From a bacterium (GTDB lineage Bacteria > Actinomycetota > Thermoleophilia > Miltoncostaeales > Miltoncostaeaceae), in NCBI GenBank assembly GCA_029977205.1, contig JAPOLI010000005.1, forward strand, positions 1 through 58,569: DNA of 58,569 bases, in the 5' to 3' direction. The position numbers and the translations under genes are program-made. Below the pieces are notes generated by a model. The model saw only the letters and a program-made list of their open reading frames with translations. It did not search any database and had not been told where the DNA came from. Shown one piece after another: positions 42,821-51,444 of this stretch (the first letter of the stretch is position 1; every line of letters begins with the position of its first letter).

Positions 42821-43692
42821 GGCGCGTCCGGAGCGGCGTCGGCCATCGCGCCGTCGCAGCGGGCGCGCATGATGACGGAGCCCGCACCGAGGTCCGCCAT
42901 CTGGTCGGCGAGCGTATCGGCGTCAGCGGCGGTGCACGTGATTCCACAGATCGCGGAGCCGCTTCCGCATAGCAGCGCAGGGGATGCACCCGCGGCCTGC
43001 ATGGATGCATGAAGGGCGGCCAGCCGCGGCTCGAGCGATCGGGCCGCCTCCCAGAGGTCGTTGCGGCACCAGGCGGCCAGCCCATCGGCGGTGGCAGGCA
43101 CCGGTGCATGGTCATCGGGGGCGGGCGGAGGCATGCGATCGAACGCGGAGTACACCCCGGCGGTGGAGAGCCCGAACGCCGGGGCCACGATCACGCACTC
43201 GAACGCCGGGGCCGATGCGGGTGCGAGAACCTCACCGCGCCCGGTGGCCCACTGAGCGCCGCCGCGGATGAAGAAGGGCACATCGGATCCCACTGCCGCG
43301 GCCGCGCGCTCGAGACGGGCCGCGCCGAGCCCGAGGCCCAGCAGGCGATCGCCGGCCACCAGCGTGGCGGCGGCATCACTCGAGCCACCGCCGAGCCCGG
43401 CCTGCGCCGGCAGCACCTTCTCGATGTCCACGGCGAGTGGTGGGAGCGCCTCGCCGGCCTCGGCCTCAAGGGCATCGAGCGCCGCCCACGCGAGGTTGGC
43501 CGACCCCTCGATCCCCGGGCAGGACACCCGCCGGGCATCCGACGGAGCAACGGTCACCCGATCCGCTGGCCCCTCGAGCGCCACCATGAGCGTCGAGAGC
43601 GGGTGGTATCCGTCGGGGCGCACCGGGCCGACCATGAGCCGCAGGTTGACCTTGGGCGGGGCCATGACGGTCACAGGAGTCACGCCGCTCAC
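42817..43692 (-). CDS. ispE: 4-(cytidine-5'-diphospho)-2-C-methyl-D-erythritol kinase
   Basis: A 291-residue GHMP kinase of the MEP isoprenoid pathway. APPKVNLRLMVG is the substrate strand; LPAQAGLGGGSSDAAATL is the ATP-binding GHMP loop; GSDVPFFIRGG follows; and the C-terminal LLCGSGSAICGI is the third GHMP motif (Gly/Ser rich). GTG 43692 overlaps the rsmA stop (GTGA), the classic rsmA-ispE order of Gram-positives. It is last in metG-tatD-rsmA-ispE. Confidence 0.95.
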   Translation of the reverse strand: MSGVTPVTVMAPPKVNLRLMVGPVRPDGYHPLSTLMVALEGPADRVTVAPSDARRVSCPGIEGSANLAWAALDALEAEAGEALPPLAVDIEKVLPAQAGLGGGSSDAAATLVAGDRLLGLGLGAARLERAAAAVGSDVPFFIRGGAQWATGRGEVLAPASAPAFECVIVAPAFGLSTAGVYSAFDRMPPPAPDDHAPVPATADGLAAWCRNDLWEAARSLEPRLAALHASMQAAGASPALLCGSGSAICGITCTAADADTLADQMADLGAGSVIMRARCDGAMADAAPDAP

Positions 43693-44528
43693 GGGGCCTC
43701 CCCTGCACCCGGGAGCGCGGCGGCCAGGCGCGGATAGTCAGCCGGGGGCACCTGCTCCGGCCGCACGACGGCATCGAGGCCCAGGCCGGCAAGGGCCTCG
43801 CGGACCGCATCGCGATCGGCCCCCGCGTGCCCGAGTGCGTTCACGAGGGTCTTGCGGCGCTGGGCGAAGGCGGCGCGCACGAGTGCCCGGGTGGCGTCGT
43901 CCGGTGCCGGGCCCACGCGGTGGAGCCCGACGAGCGCCGAATCGACGCGGGGGCGGGGCGAGAACACCTCACGGCCCACCGCTCGGCGACTCCGCGGCTC
44001 GCACGCGAGCTGGATGATCACCGACGGTCCTCCGTACAGGCGCGACCCGGGCGCCGCCAGCCAGCGATCGGCCACCTCCCGCTGCGTCATCAGCGCCCAG
44101 TCGGTGACCTCGGGGAGACGGCAGATGGTCTCGATGAGCACGGGCGTCGCCACGTGGTACGGCAGGTTGCTCACGACCTTCGTGGGAGCGGGCTCAAGCG
44201 CGCCCAGATCCATCTTCATGCAGTCGCCCCAGTGCACCCGGACCGCATCGAGGCCGGCGGTTGATTCGGCCAGGGGAGCCTCCATGCGCGGATCCACCTC
44301 GAGCGCGTGCACGCAGCCGGCCGCGCGCCCAAGCGCCGCGGTGAGCGTCCCGAGGCCGGCCCCGATCTCCAGAACCACGTCGTCGGGCCCCACGTCCGCC
44401 ATGCGCACGGCGACGTCGGCCAGGTTCTCATCAAGCAGGAAGTGCTGGCCGAGATCGGTATCCGGGCGAATCCCGTGGCGCTCCATGAGCTGCTGGGTGC
44501 CGACGCGCTCAGGCGGGGTGCTCACCAT
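43689..44528 (-). CDS. rsmA: 16S rRNA dimethyladenosine transferase RsmA (KsgA)
   Basis: A 279-residue SAM methyltransferase that modifies A1518/A1519 of 16S rRNA. DLGQHFLLDENLADVAV opens the fold; VVLEIGAGLGTLTAAL is the SAM loop; EVDPRM the acidic strand; VVSNLPYHVATPVL is the catalytic NLPY; and SPRPRVDSALVGLH with the C-terminal FAQRRKTLVNAL completes the family set. ATG 44528 is used (GTG 44525 is alternative); both overlap the tatD stop, so it is coupled to tatD. Confidence 0.95.
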   Translation of the reverse strand: MVSTPPERVGTQQLMERHGIRPDTDLGQHFLLDENLADVAVRMADVGPDDVVLEIGAGLGTLTAALGRAAGCVHALEVDPRMEAPLAESTAGLDAVRVHWGDCMKMDLGALEPAPTKVVSNLPYHVATPVLIETICRLPEVTDWALMTQREVADRWLAAPGSRLYGGPSVIIQLACEPRSRRAVGREVFSPRPRVDSALVGLHRVGPAPDDATRALVRAAFAQRRKTLVNALGHAGADRDAVREALAGLGLDAVVRPEQVPPADYPRLAAALPGAGEAP

Positions 44529-45271
44529 CCGAACACGCGCGCCGCCGTGGCCGACGTGGCCCGGTCGAGTTCACGCACGTCCTCTCCCCGCAACTCCGCG
44601 ACGCAGGCGAGCGTGTGCGCCACGAACGCGGGCTGGTTGCGCGTACCGCGCAACGGCACGGGGGTCAGGTAGGGCGCGTCGGTCTCGACCATCAGGCGGT
44701 CCACGGGGATGCGCGTCGCGGCCTCGCGCAGCGCGGTGTTCTTCGGGAACGTCACCGGCCCGGCCATGCTGATGGTCCAACCGCGCTCGAGCGCCTCGTC
44801 CAGGTACTCAGGAATCGAGAAGCAGTGCAGCACGACGTCCCTCAGGCCGAGGTCCCGCAGGATCGCCATGGTGTCGTCCGCCGCATCGCGGGTGTGGATG
44901 ACAAGCGGCATCCCGAGGTCGGCCGCGAGCTCGCCCTGCGCGCGGAAGGCGCGCGGCTGATCCTCGGGCGCCGTGCGCTCGTGGAAGTAGTCAAGTCCGG
45001 CCTCACCGATGGCAACCACCTTCTCGTGCGCGGCGAGATCACGCAGCCATGCCACGTCCGCGTCGCGCCAGTGTCCCCGTCCGGCGTCCACGGGATGCAC
45101 CCCGACGGCCGCGTAGACCTCGGGGTGTGCTTCTGCCAGCGCGACGGCCTGCTCGCTCTGATCGCGCCCGCAGCCGATCGTGACCATGCGCTCCACTCCC
45201 GCCGCGGCCGCGGCCGCGATGAGGTCGGGCACGGGGTCGTCGCACGACGGCAGGTGACAATGCGAATCGAC
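44522..45271 (-). CDS. tatD: TatD-family metal-dependent hydrolase, non-canonical start
   Basis: A 249-residue hydrolase/DNase TIM-barrel. The metal-binding N-terminus VDSHCHLP is present in frame, then VTIGCGRD, VGVHPVDAG, IGEAGLDYFHE, VIHTRDAAD, LHCFSIP and VETDAPYLTP. The frame has no ATG, GTG or TTG upstream of VDSHCHLP: the first usual start (GTG 45232) would delete the metal ligands. Instead a perfect GAGGTGA ribosome-binding site (45285-45279) sits 7 bases before GTC 45271 and 4 before GTA 45274. The stated 5' end assumes GTC; a rare start or an assembly error must be considered. The reading overlaps the metG stop. Confidence 0.85.
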   Translation of the reverse strand, partial: VDSHCHLPSCDDPVPDLIAAAAAAGVERMVTIGCGRDQSEQAVALAEAHPEVYAAVGVHPVDAGRGHWRDADVAWLRDLAAHEKVVAIGEAGLDYFHERTAPEDQPRAFRAQGELAADLGMPLVIHTRDAADDTMAILRDLGLRDVVLHCFSIPEYLDEALERGWTISMAGPVTFPKNTALREAATRIPVDRLMVETDAPYLTPVPLRGTRNQPAFVAHTLACVAELRGEDVRELDRATSATAARVFGW

Positions 45272-46806
45272 TACGCGGTCACCTCATCCACCTCGATGCG
45301 CGGGAAGAGCGGCTCGGGGGGCGCCACGACGGCCTGCGGCGTGCCCGCACCCCACGCAGCGCCTGCGAGCAACGTGCTGTCCACGGGCTCGCCGAGCGCC
45401 GTGAGCACGGCCTCGCATGACTGCGGGATCACCGCCCACAGGAGGACCGCGGCGATTCGCAGGCCATTGGCCAGGCTGAAGAGGGCCTGGTCAAGCTCGG
45501 CGGCCCGGGCGTCATCCTTCGCAAGCGTCCAGGGCTCCCGCTCCTCCACCAGGCGGTTGAGCCTTCGCACCCACGCCCAGGCGGCCTCGACCGCCCCGGT
45601 CACGTCATCGCGATCGAAGCACGCCAGGAGATCCTCGCGTGCGGCCAGGGCCTCGTCGGCGAGGTCGGCATCGCCGCCCGGATCGGCAGGAACGACACCG
45701 TCGCGGTACCGCTCGATCATCTTGGTGGTGCGCGAGAGGAGGTTGCCGAAGTCGTTCGCCAGCTCGGCGGTGTACCGCTGGTGGAAACCCTCGTCCGTGA
45801 AGGTGCCGTCCTCGCCGAACCGGATCTCGCGGCACAGGTAGTAGCGCAGTGCGTCGAGGCCGTATCGGGCGATGTACGGGAACGGGTCCACGATGTTGCC
45901 GGTGGTCTTCGACAACCGCTCGCCGCCCTTCAGCACGTAGCCGTGCACGAAGAGCCGCCCGGGCAACGCGAGGTCGGCACTCATGAGCAGCGCCGGCCAG
46001 ATGACCGCGTGGAACTTCAGGATGTCCTTCGCCATCAACTGCACCGTGGGGGGCCACAGCCGATCGATGAGGTCCACGCCGGGCTCGGCGTAGGTGAGGG
46101 CCGTGTAGTAGTTGAACAGGGCGTCGACCCACACGTAGACCGTGTGCGCCGGGTCCCACGGCACGGTCACGCCCCACTCGACCTGCGCGCGGCTCATGGA
46201 GAGGTCGTCGAGGCCCATCTCCACCATGCTCCGGGCCTCGTTCATGCGCGATCTCGGGCGGACGAAGTCGGGCACGGCGTCGTAGTGCGCGAGCAGCCGG
46301 TCCTGGTACGCCGACAGGCGGAAGAACCAGTTCTCCTCCTCGATCCACTCGACGTCGCGCTGGTGGATGGGACACGTGCGGCCCTCGGCGAGGTCGCCCT
46401 CGTTGTAGAACGCCTCGCAGGATGTGCAGTACCACCCGCCGTAGGAGCCCCGGTAGATGTCACCGTTCTCGTGCATCCGGACGATGAGCTCCTGCACCAC
46501 GGCCTTGTGCGCGTCGTCGGTGGTCCGGATGAAGAAGTCGTTGCTCGCCCCGAGCACCCGTCCCATCTCGCGAAAGCGCCCCGAGAGGTCATCTGCGTGC
46601 TCCTGCGGGGTGCGGCCGGCGTCCTCGGCGGCCCGCGCGATCTTGGCCCCGTGCTCGTCGGTTCCCGTGAGGAAGAAGACGTCCTCGCCCCGCTGCCGGT
46701 GGTGGCGGGCGATCACGTCGGCCATGATCGTCGTGTACGCGTGCCCCACGTGGGGGTCCGCATTCACGTAATAGATCGGCGTGGTGATGAAGAAGCGGCC
46801 GGGCAC
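45271..46806 (-). CDS. metG: Methionyl-tRNA synthetase
   Basis: A 511-residue class I synthetase. TTPIYYVNADPHVGHAYTT is the HIGH-type motif; the zinc-bearing connective peptide has YCTSCEAF and CPIHQRDV; VWVDALFNYYTAL and KDILKFHAVIWPALLM follow; GERLSKTTGN is a degenerate KMSKS loop. The C-terminal EMAP/Trbp-like tRNA-binding extension seen in larger MetG proteins is absent. GTG 46806 is the start. It heads the metG-tatD-rsmA-ispE operon and is divergent from the nucleotidyltransferase-like gene. Confidence 0.96.
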   Translation of the reverse strand: MPGRFFITTPIYYVNADPHVGHAYTTIMADVIARHHRQRGEDVFFLTGTDEHGAKIARAAEDAGRTPQEHADDLSGRFREMGRVLGASNDFFIRTTDDAHKAVVQELIVRMHENGDIYRGSYGGWYCTSCEAFYNEGDLAEGRTCPIHQRDVEWIEEENWFFRLSAYQDRLLAHYDAVPDFVRPRSRMNEARSMVEMGLDDLSMSRAQVEWGVTVPWDPAHTVYVWVDALFNYYTALTYAEPGVDLIDRLWPPTVQLMAKDILKFHAVIWPALLMSADLALPGRLFVHGYVLKGGERLSKTTGNIVDPFPYIARYGLDALRYYLCREIRFGEDGTFTDEGFHQRYTAELANDFGNLLSRTTKMIERYRDGVVPADPGGDADLADEALAAREDLLACFDRDDVTGAVEAAWAWVRRLNRLVEEREPWTLAKDDARAAELDQALFSLANGLRIAAVLLWAVIPQSCEAVLTALGEPVDSTLLAGAAWGAGTPQAVVAPPEPLFPRIEVDEVTA

Positions 46807-46848
46807 GGAGGAGGCAGCATAGCGACGGCATCCCCACCCCCCGCACGG

Positions 46849-47364
46849 GTGCTGGCCGTGGTGCGCGCCATCGCGCTCCGCCTCGACGCCGCCGGCGTGG
46901 ACTGGTGGCTGGCCGGCGGTGCCGCCCGCCTCCTGCGCGGTGGGGCCGGACGACCTCGCGACGTCGACATCGAGGTGCGCGCGGAGGACACCGCGCAGGC
47001 CGCGCGCGCGCTCGGGCTCCCCTTGCCGGCCGTGGCAGCGGGGGGCGGGTGGCGGTCGCTGAGGTCGGAGGGCGCGATCGCGGGCGTGCCGGTGGACCTC
47101 TCGGGCGGCATCACCGTGTCGGGCCCCGGCGGCACCCTCGCCGGGCCGGACCCGGTGCCGGCGCCGGAGGGTCAGCCTGGCGCCTCATGGGCCGGAATCC
47201 CGCTGCTTCCCGAGGGCGAGGCACATGCCCGGGCGGTGGTGTCCGGTGATGAGCGCCGCCGCGCGGCGGCCGAGGCAGCGCTGCCGGATGATCCTGTCCT
47301 GCGTGCGGCGGCGCTCGCCTACGCGGACTCGCGCATCGCCGCTGCAGCCAGCGCAGCACGGTAG
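46849..47364 (+). CDS. Nucleotidyltransferase-fold protein
   Basis: About 171 residues from GTG 46849. The core is a minimal nucleotidyltransferase fold: AAGVDWWLAGGAARLLRGGA followed by GRPRDVDIEV, giving the G-G...DxD signature of the aminoglycoside adenylyltransferase/MNT type. After that the sequence is Gly/Ala/Pro rich (VDLSGGITVSGPGG), with a helical end. It could be an unusual kanamycin-type or nucleic-acid-modifying enzyme; no substrate can be given. Its 3' end overlaps convergent rsmI by 46 bases. An upstream in-frame reading exists only as an antisense frame of metG. Confidence 0.55.
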   Translation: MLAVVRAIALRLDAAGVDWWLAGGAARLLRGGAGRPRDVDIEVRAEDTAQAARALGLPLPAVAAGGGWRSLRSEGAIAGVPVDLSGGITVSGPGGTLAGPDPVPAPEGQPGASWAGIPLLPEGEAHARAVVSGDERRRAAAEAALPDDPVLRAAALAYADSRIAAAASAAR

Positions 47365-48155
47365 GCCGCGTTGCGCGGGGCGGCGCCCAGCGCCGCCACC
47401 ACGTCGGCCGCGCGTGCCGGGCTCAGACCGGCATCAAGCATCGGAGTGATCGCCTCGGCCAGGGCACGCTCGTCCGGCGGCGCCGGGGCCGCAGGCGGCG
47501 CCACCACAACGGCTACCTCGCCCTTGAGCGGGCCGCGCGCGGCCAGTTCACCGGCGGTGCCGCGGATGACCTCCTCGTGCACCTTCGTGAGCTCCCGGCA
47601 CACCGCGACAGGGCGGTCGGGGTCATGGGCGGCAATCGCCGCGAGGAGCGCCCCGACGCGCCGTGGACTCTCGAACATGACGACCGGCTCGCCCCAGCGA
47701 TCGATGCGCTCCATGAAGGCGGGCATCTCCGCGGCCTTGCGCGGCGCGAAGCCCGCGAACGCATAGCCGGCCCCCGACGCCAGCCCCGACGCCACCAGCG
47801 CGGTCTCGACCGCGCCGGGGCCCGGCACGACCGTGACCGGCACGCCGGCCTCGAGAGCCGCGGCGACCACCCGTGCACCGGGATCGCTCACCGCCGGCAT
47901 GCCGGCGTCGCTGACCAGCACCACCACCGCGCCGTCTGCCATGCGTCGGGCGAGATCGGACGCCCGACGCGCCTCGTTGTGGCGGTGGGCGGGCACCATC
48001 GGGGCGTCGACCCCGGCGTGGCGGAGCAGGACCGCCGTGCGGCGGGTGTCCTCGCATGCCACGACGTCGGCGTCACGAAGCGCCTGCACCGCCCGCGGTG
48101 AGAGGTCGTCCAGCGACCCGATGGGCGTGGCCACCACCACGAGGCGCCCGGTCAG
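47319..48155 (-). CDS. rsmI: 16S rRNA 2'-O-ribose C1402 methyltransferase RsmI
   Basis: A 278-residue tetrapyrrole-methylase-fold enzyme. The N-terminus reads TGRLVVVATPIGSLDDLSPR, then VACEDTRRTAVLL, HRHNEARRA, VVLVSDAGMPAVSDPG, VVPGPGAVETALVASG and FESPRRVGALL, all canonical. No ATG precedes ATPIGS: CTG 48155, whose last two bases form the TGA of the ROK gene (CTGA) and which has GGAG eight bases upstream, is chosen; GTG 48140 would give a slightly short protein. The tail is lineage-specific. Confidence 0.9.
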   Translation of the reverse strand: MTGRLVVVATPIGSLDDLSPRAVQALRDADVVACEDTRRTAVLLRHAGVDAPMVPAHRHNEARRASDLARRMADGAVVVLVSDAGMPAVSDPGARVVAAALEAGVPVTVVPGPGAVETALVASGLASGAGYAFAGFAPRKAAEMPAFMERIDRWGEPVVMFESPRRVGALLAAIAAHDPDRPVAVCRELTKVHEEVIRGTAGELAARGPLKGEVAVVVAPPAAPAPPDERALAEAITPMLDAGLSPARAADVVAALGAAPRNAAYRAALAAAAMRESA

Positions 48156-49090
48156 GGGGCCGACTCCGCAGCCAGGATGCCGGCCCCCACCATGCCCGCA
48201 TCCGGGCCAAGTTCGGCCACCACGAGGGGGGCTCGCCGGGTCGGCGCAAGCGCGCGGCGCTGGTACTCGTCGCGCGCCGGCGCGAGGAGGAGGTCCCCGG
48301 CGGACGAGACCCCGCCGCCGATGACGACCACATCGGGGTCGAAGATGTTGCAGAGCGACGCCACCGCGACGCCCAGCCATCGCCCCGCCTCGGCGAAGAT
48401 CGCGATGGCATCCGGGTCGCCCGCCCGCGCCAGGTCAAGTCCGGCGCGGCTGTCAAGCTTCCCCTCGGCGTGCAGCGCCGCAAGCGGCGTGCCGGGGTTC
48501 GCCGCGGCGAAGGCGTTCAGATCGCGTGCGAGGGACGTGCCGCTGCACATCGTCTCGACGCAGCCATGGTTGGGGCAGCCCCCCTGGCACGGCGGCCCGT
48601 CGCCCTTCACCACCACGTGGCCCAGTTCGGCGCCCTGGCCATGCCCGCCGCGGAACACCTCACCACCCACGATGAGCCCTCCGCCGATGCCGGTGCCGAG
48701 GGTGAGAAGGACCGCGTCCCGATGGCCACGGGCAGCCCCCAGACGGTGCTCCGCGAGCGCGGCGAGGTTGCCGTCGTTGTCCACGACCACGGGGACGGGC
48801 ACCGCCTCCTGCAGCACGTCCTGCGCATGGAGGCCGTCCATCCCCGTGTGGTTCGAGGCACCCACGATTCCGGTCGCGGAGTCGATCGTGGCGGGAATGC
48901 CGACCCCGACCGCCGTGACCGGGTCCGGTGTGCTGTCCGCGAGCGTGCGCACGAGATCCGCGACGGTCGCGACGACCTCGGCTGCATCCGGCGGGGTGGC
49001 CACCACCCGCGAGTCCTGGAGGGCATGACCCGGGCCCAGCCGGCCCGCGGCGATCTTGGTGCCACCGACATCCACGCCGATGACGCTCAT
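48152..49090 (-). CDS. ROK-family sugar kinase (glucokinase-like)
   Basis: A 312-residue ROK protein from ATG 49090, with GGGGGG upstream. GVDVGGTKIAAGRL is the phosphate-1 motif; VGIPATIDSATG, VVVDNDGNLAALAE and LTLGTGIGGGLIVGG follow; the ROK zinc signature is seen in GPPCQGGCPNHGCVETM (His/Cys ligands). Phosphorylates glucose or a related hexose, most likely glucokinase, though substrate is not fixed by the sequence. Its stop overlaps rsmI. No transcriptional regulator head (winged helix) is present, so it is a kinase rather than a ROK repressor. Confidence 0.88.
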   Translation of the reverse strand: MSVIGVDVGGTKIAAGRLGPGHALQDSRVVATPPDAAEVVATVADLVRTLADSTPDPVTAVGVGIPATIDSATGIVGASNHTGMDGLHAQDVLQEAVPVPVVVDNDGNLAALAEHRLGAARGHRDAVLLTLGTGIGGGLIVGGEVFRGGHGQGAELGHVVVKGDGPPCQGGCPNHGCVETMCSGTSLARDLNAFAAANPGTPLAALHAEGKLDSRAGLDLARAGDPDAIAIFAEAGRWLGVAVASLCNIFDPDVVVIGGGVSSAGDLLLAPARDEYQRRALAPTRRAPLVVAELGPDAGMVGAGILAAESAP

Positions 49091-49141
49091 GTACCCCCCG
49101 CTCGCCGGAACACCCGTGGGCGACGGTACCATCGCCAGCCG

Positions 49142-50227
49142 ATGCCGCCCCAGGGCAAGCCATATCGCCGCTTCAAGGCCCGCGGGTCCGCGAAGTCGGC
49201 CGACGGCCTCGAAGGCCTCCAGCAACTGACGCACGACGCCGGCAACGCACCGCGCCCGGAGCCTGCGCCCGAAATCGATCCGTGGGCGCCGGAGCCGGAA
49301 CGCCACTGGTGGTCGGTGCGGGGTATCGGCCCCTGGGGCTGGGCCTGGCGCGCGTCAATCGTGCTCATGCTCGGCGTGATCACATGGGGCGTTCTGGGTT
49401 TCTTCGCGATCAACGGCGCGGTGTCGAAGGCGAATGGGCGCGTCCCCCCCAGCGCCCGCGCCGCGCTCTCCCCCGCCGGTCCGCTCCTGTCGGCACCGCA
49501 GAACACGCTCGTCATCGGATGGGACGCCCGTGGTGGCGAATCGCGCGGCCGCGCCGACACCATCATGGTGATGCGCACCGATCCGGGCGCCGGGAAGATC
49601 AAGTGGCTGTCGATCCCGCGAGACTTCCGGGTCGATCTCCCGGGCGTGGGAACAGAGAAGATCAACGCGGCGATGTACTTCTCGGGCCAGCGCGGGATCA
49701 TCCGAGCGGTACGTGACCTCACGGGCCTGCCGATACACCACATCGTGCTCGTGCGCTTCAACGGCGTGAAGAACATGGTCAACGACATCGGCGGGGTGAC
49801 GGTGAACAACCCCACGCCGGTGCGTAACTGCCCATACTCCGGCGGCATCACCGTCTCGTTCCCGCGGGGCTCCATCGACCTCGACGGGGAGCGCGCGCTG
49901 CAGTACGTCCGCGTGCGCAAGTGCGACAACGATTTCAACCGCGCAGCACGCCAGCAGGCCTTCGTCGCCGGGCTCAAGGCGAAGATGGCCTCGATCCCGT
50001 CGATCCCCTTCGCGCCCTGGAACGGGGCCGCGGCAATTCGGTCCATCGGCACCGACATGGGCACGAGCGACCTCATGAAGCTGGGCTGGCTGCAGTGGCG
50101 CCTTAAGGCGGACTCCGCGGACCGCTTCGTGCTCGCGGGCATCCCCCGCACGGTCGGCGGGGTGTCCTACGTCGTCGGCGAACCGGACCTCGACGAGCAG
50201 CAACTCGCCAAGTTCATCGGCCGCTAG
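49142..50227 (+). CDS. LytR-CpsA-Psr (LCP) cell-wall ligase
   Basis: A 361-residue membrane-anchored enzyme that transfers teichoic-acid-like or arabinogalactan-type polymers to peptidoglycan. A cytoplasmic head of about 75 residues precedes one helix (WRASIVLMLGVITWGVLGFF); the LCP domain follows with TLVIGWDARG, RADTIMVMRTDP (catalytic Arg and Asp), WLSIPRDFRVDLPG, EKINAAMYF and YVRVRKCDNDFNRAARQ. Present in Gram-positives, consistent with host type. ATG 49142 is 51 bases from the divergent ROK gene. Confidence 0.92.
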   Translation: MPPQGKPYRRFKARGSAKSADGLEGLQQLTHDAGNAPRPEPAPEIDPWAPEPERHWWSVRGIGPWGWAWRASIVLMLGVITWGVLGFFAINGAVSKANGRVPPSARAALSPAGPLLSAPQNTLVIGWDARGGESRGRADTIMVMRTDPGAGKIKWLSIPRDFRVDLPGVGTEKINAAMYFSGQRGIIRAVRDLTGLPIHHIVLVRFNGVKNMVNDIGGVTVNNPTPVRNCPYSGGITVSFPRGSIDLDGERALQYVRVRKCDNDFNRAARQQAFVAGLKAKMASIPSIPFAPWNGAAAIRSIGTDMGTSDLMKLGWLQWRLKADSADRFVLAGIPRTVGGVSYVVGEPDLDEQQLAKFIGR

Positions 50228-50527
50228 CTAGACCTTGTCGAGCCCGACGGTCTTGCTGCTGCTGCTGGACCCGCCGTCCGATGACCCGCTGCTCGACGAG
50301 GTGCCAGACCCACCACCCGCCGGAGCGGCGGCCGATTCCTTCGCCCTGTTGCGGGTGCCATAGTCGGTGTTGTGGAAGCCGCTTCCCTTGAAATGGATGG
50401 CTGGCGCGTGAAGCACGCGCTGCGCGGGCGCACCGCACTCCTCGCACGTGGCGAGGGGGGCGTCGGACATGCTCTGGATGGCCTCGAAGCGATGGCCCTT
50501 CTCACAGCGATAGTCGTAGACCGGCAC
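50228..50527 (-). CDS. FmdB-type zinc-ribbon protein
   Basis: A 99-residue regulator-like protein. VYDYRCEKGHRFEAIQSMSD and TCEECGAPAQRVL give the zinc ribbon, then HAPAIHFKGSGFHNTDYGT, a typical FmdB signature, and a Gly/Ser low-complexity tail. The first metal pair is C-x3-H (CEKGH) rather than CxxC, as in some family members. GTG 50527 has AGGAG five bases before it. The stop abuts the convergent LCP gene's stop in CTAGCTAG. Function is unclear. Confidence 0.85.
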   Translation of the reverse strand: MPVYDYRCEKGHRFEAIQSMSDAPLATCEECGAPAQRVLHAPAIHFKGSGFHNTDYGTRNRAKESAAAPAGGGSGTSSSSGSSDGGSSSSSKTVGLDKV

Positions 50528-50652
50528 CGGTTCTCCTGGGACGAACTTCGGCGTGAGTATAGACCCGCCCGGCGGGCTCTGGCACTCGCATCGGTCGGGT
50601 GCCATGGCCGGGCCCCGGTCGCCCCCCTTGCTACCCTCGGCGGCGAGCCCCG

Positions 50653-51444
50653 ATGAGCCAGCCGATGACCAAGACACGGACCATCCGCCGCGTCGTCGCA
50701 ATCGAACTGGCCGTCCTGGCGGCCGCCGCGACGGCGTGGCGCCGGCACCCGGTGTTCGCGACCGGGATCGCCGGTGCCGGTGCGCTCGGGGCATGGGCGG
50801 CCTTCCGCTCCGGATCACCGGCGTTCGGTCCGGTCATCACGCGCGGGCCGAAGGATGCCCCCCGGGCAGCGCTGACGTTCGACGACGGGCCCGGGCCGTC
50901 GACCCCCGCAATCCTCGACGCCCTCGCCGACGAGGGGGTCCATGCCACGTTCTTCGTGCTGGGGCGCCAGGCACGTCGCCACCCGGACCTCGTCCGCCGG
51001 ATGCACGACGAGGGCCATCAGGTGGCCAGCCACGGTTACGACCACGGGATCCTCGTCCTGCGCGGCCCCGCGCATGTCCGGGACCAGCTGCGGCGCACCG
51101 AGGAGGCCATCGAGGATGCCGCGGGCCCGGGGGTACTCACCCACGTGTTCCGGGCGCCGCACGGTTTCCGCGGCCCCGCGACATGGCCGTCGGTCCGCAC
51201 GGCCGGCTACCGGATGGCGGGGTGGACCGCCGGCGTATTCGACTCCGCGGACCCGGGGCCCGACGTCGTGGCAGATCGCTCTGCCCGTGCGCTCGGCCCG
51301 GGCTGCATCCTCCTGCTGCATGACGCCGACGGATGGGACCCTGACCGTCCACGTGCGCACACCGCGGCCGCGATCCCCGACATCTGCGCCGCTGCGCGTG
51401 AGAAGGGCCTTTCACTCGTCACGCTCGACGAGCTCCTCGCATGA
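50653..51444 (+). CDS. Polysaccharide deacetylase (NodB) with N-terminal anchor
   Basis: A 263-residue protein. One or two N-terminal hydrophobic segments (VVAIELAVLAAAATAW, then FATGIAGAGALGAWAAF) lead into a NodB domain: ALTFDDGPGPSTPAIL, VHATFFVLGRQARRHPDLV, VASHGYDHG and a late ILLLHDADG with the closing H-D. It should act on glycans outside the membrane. It overlaps the following LPG-synthase-like gene (ATGA). ATG 50653 or ATG 50665 could start. Confidence 0.85.
   Translation: MSQPMTKTRTIRRVVAIELAVLAAAATAWRRHPVFATGIAGAGALGAWAAFRSGSPAFGPVITRGPKDAPRAALTFDDGPGPSTPAILDALADEGVHATFFVLGRQARRHPDLVRRMHDEGHQVASHGYDHGILVLRGPAHVRDQLRRTEEAIEDAAGPGVLTHVFRAPHGFRGPATWPSVRTAGYRMAGWTAGVFDSADPGPDVVADRSARALGPGCILLLHDADGWDPDRPRAHTAAAIPDICAAAREKGLSLVTLDELLA

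Noticed and set aside
46849-47364. Nucleotidyltransferase-like gene as a minimal toxin-antitoxin (MNT/HEPN) pair
   Set aside because: No HEPN partner adjoins; the neighbours are metG and rsmI.
50228-50527. Missing cysteine in FmdB zinc ribbon as a sign of gene decay
   Set aside because: C-x3-H variants (CEKGH) are seen in other family members as I recall, and the rest of the protein is intact.
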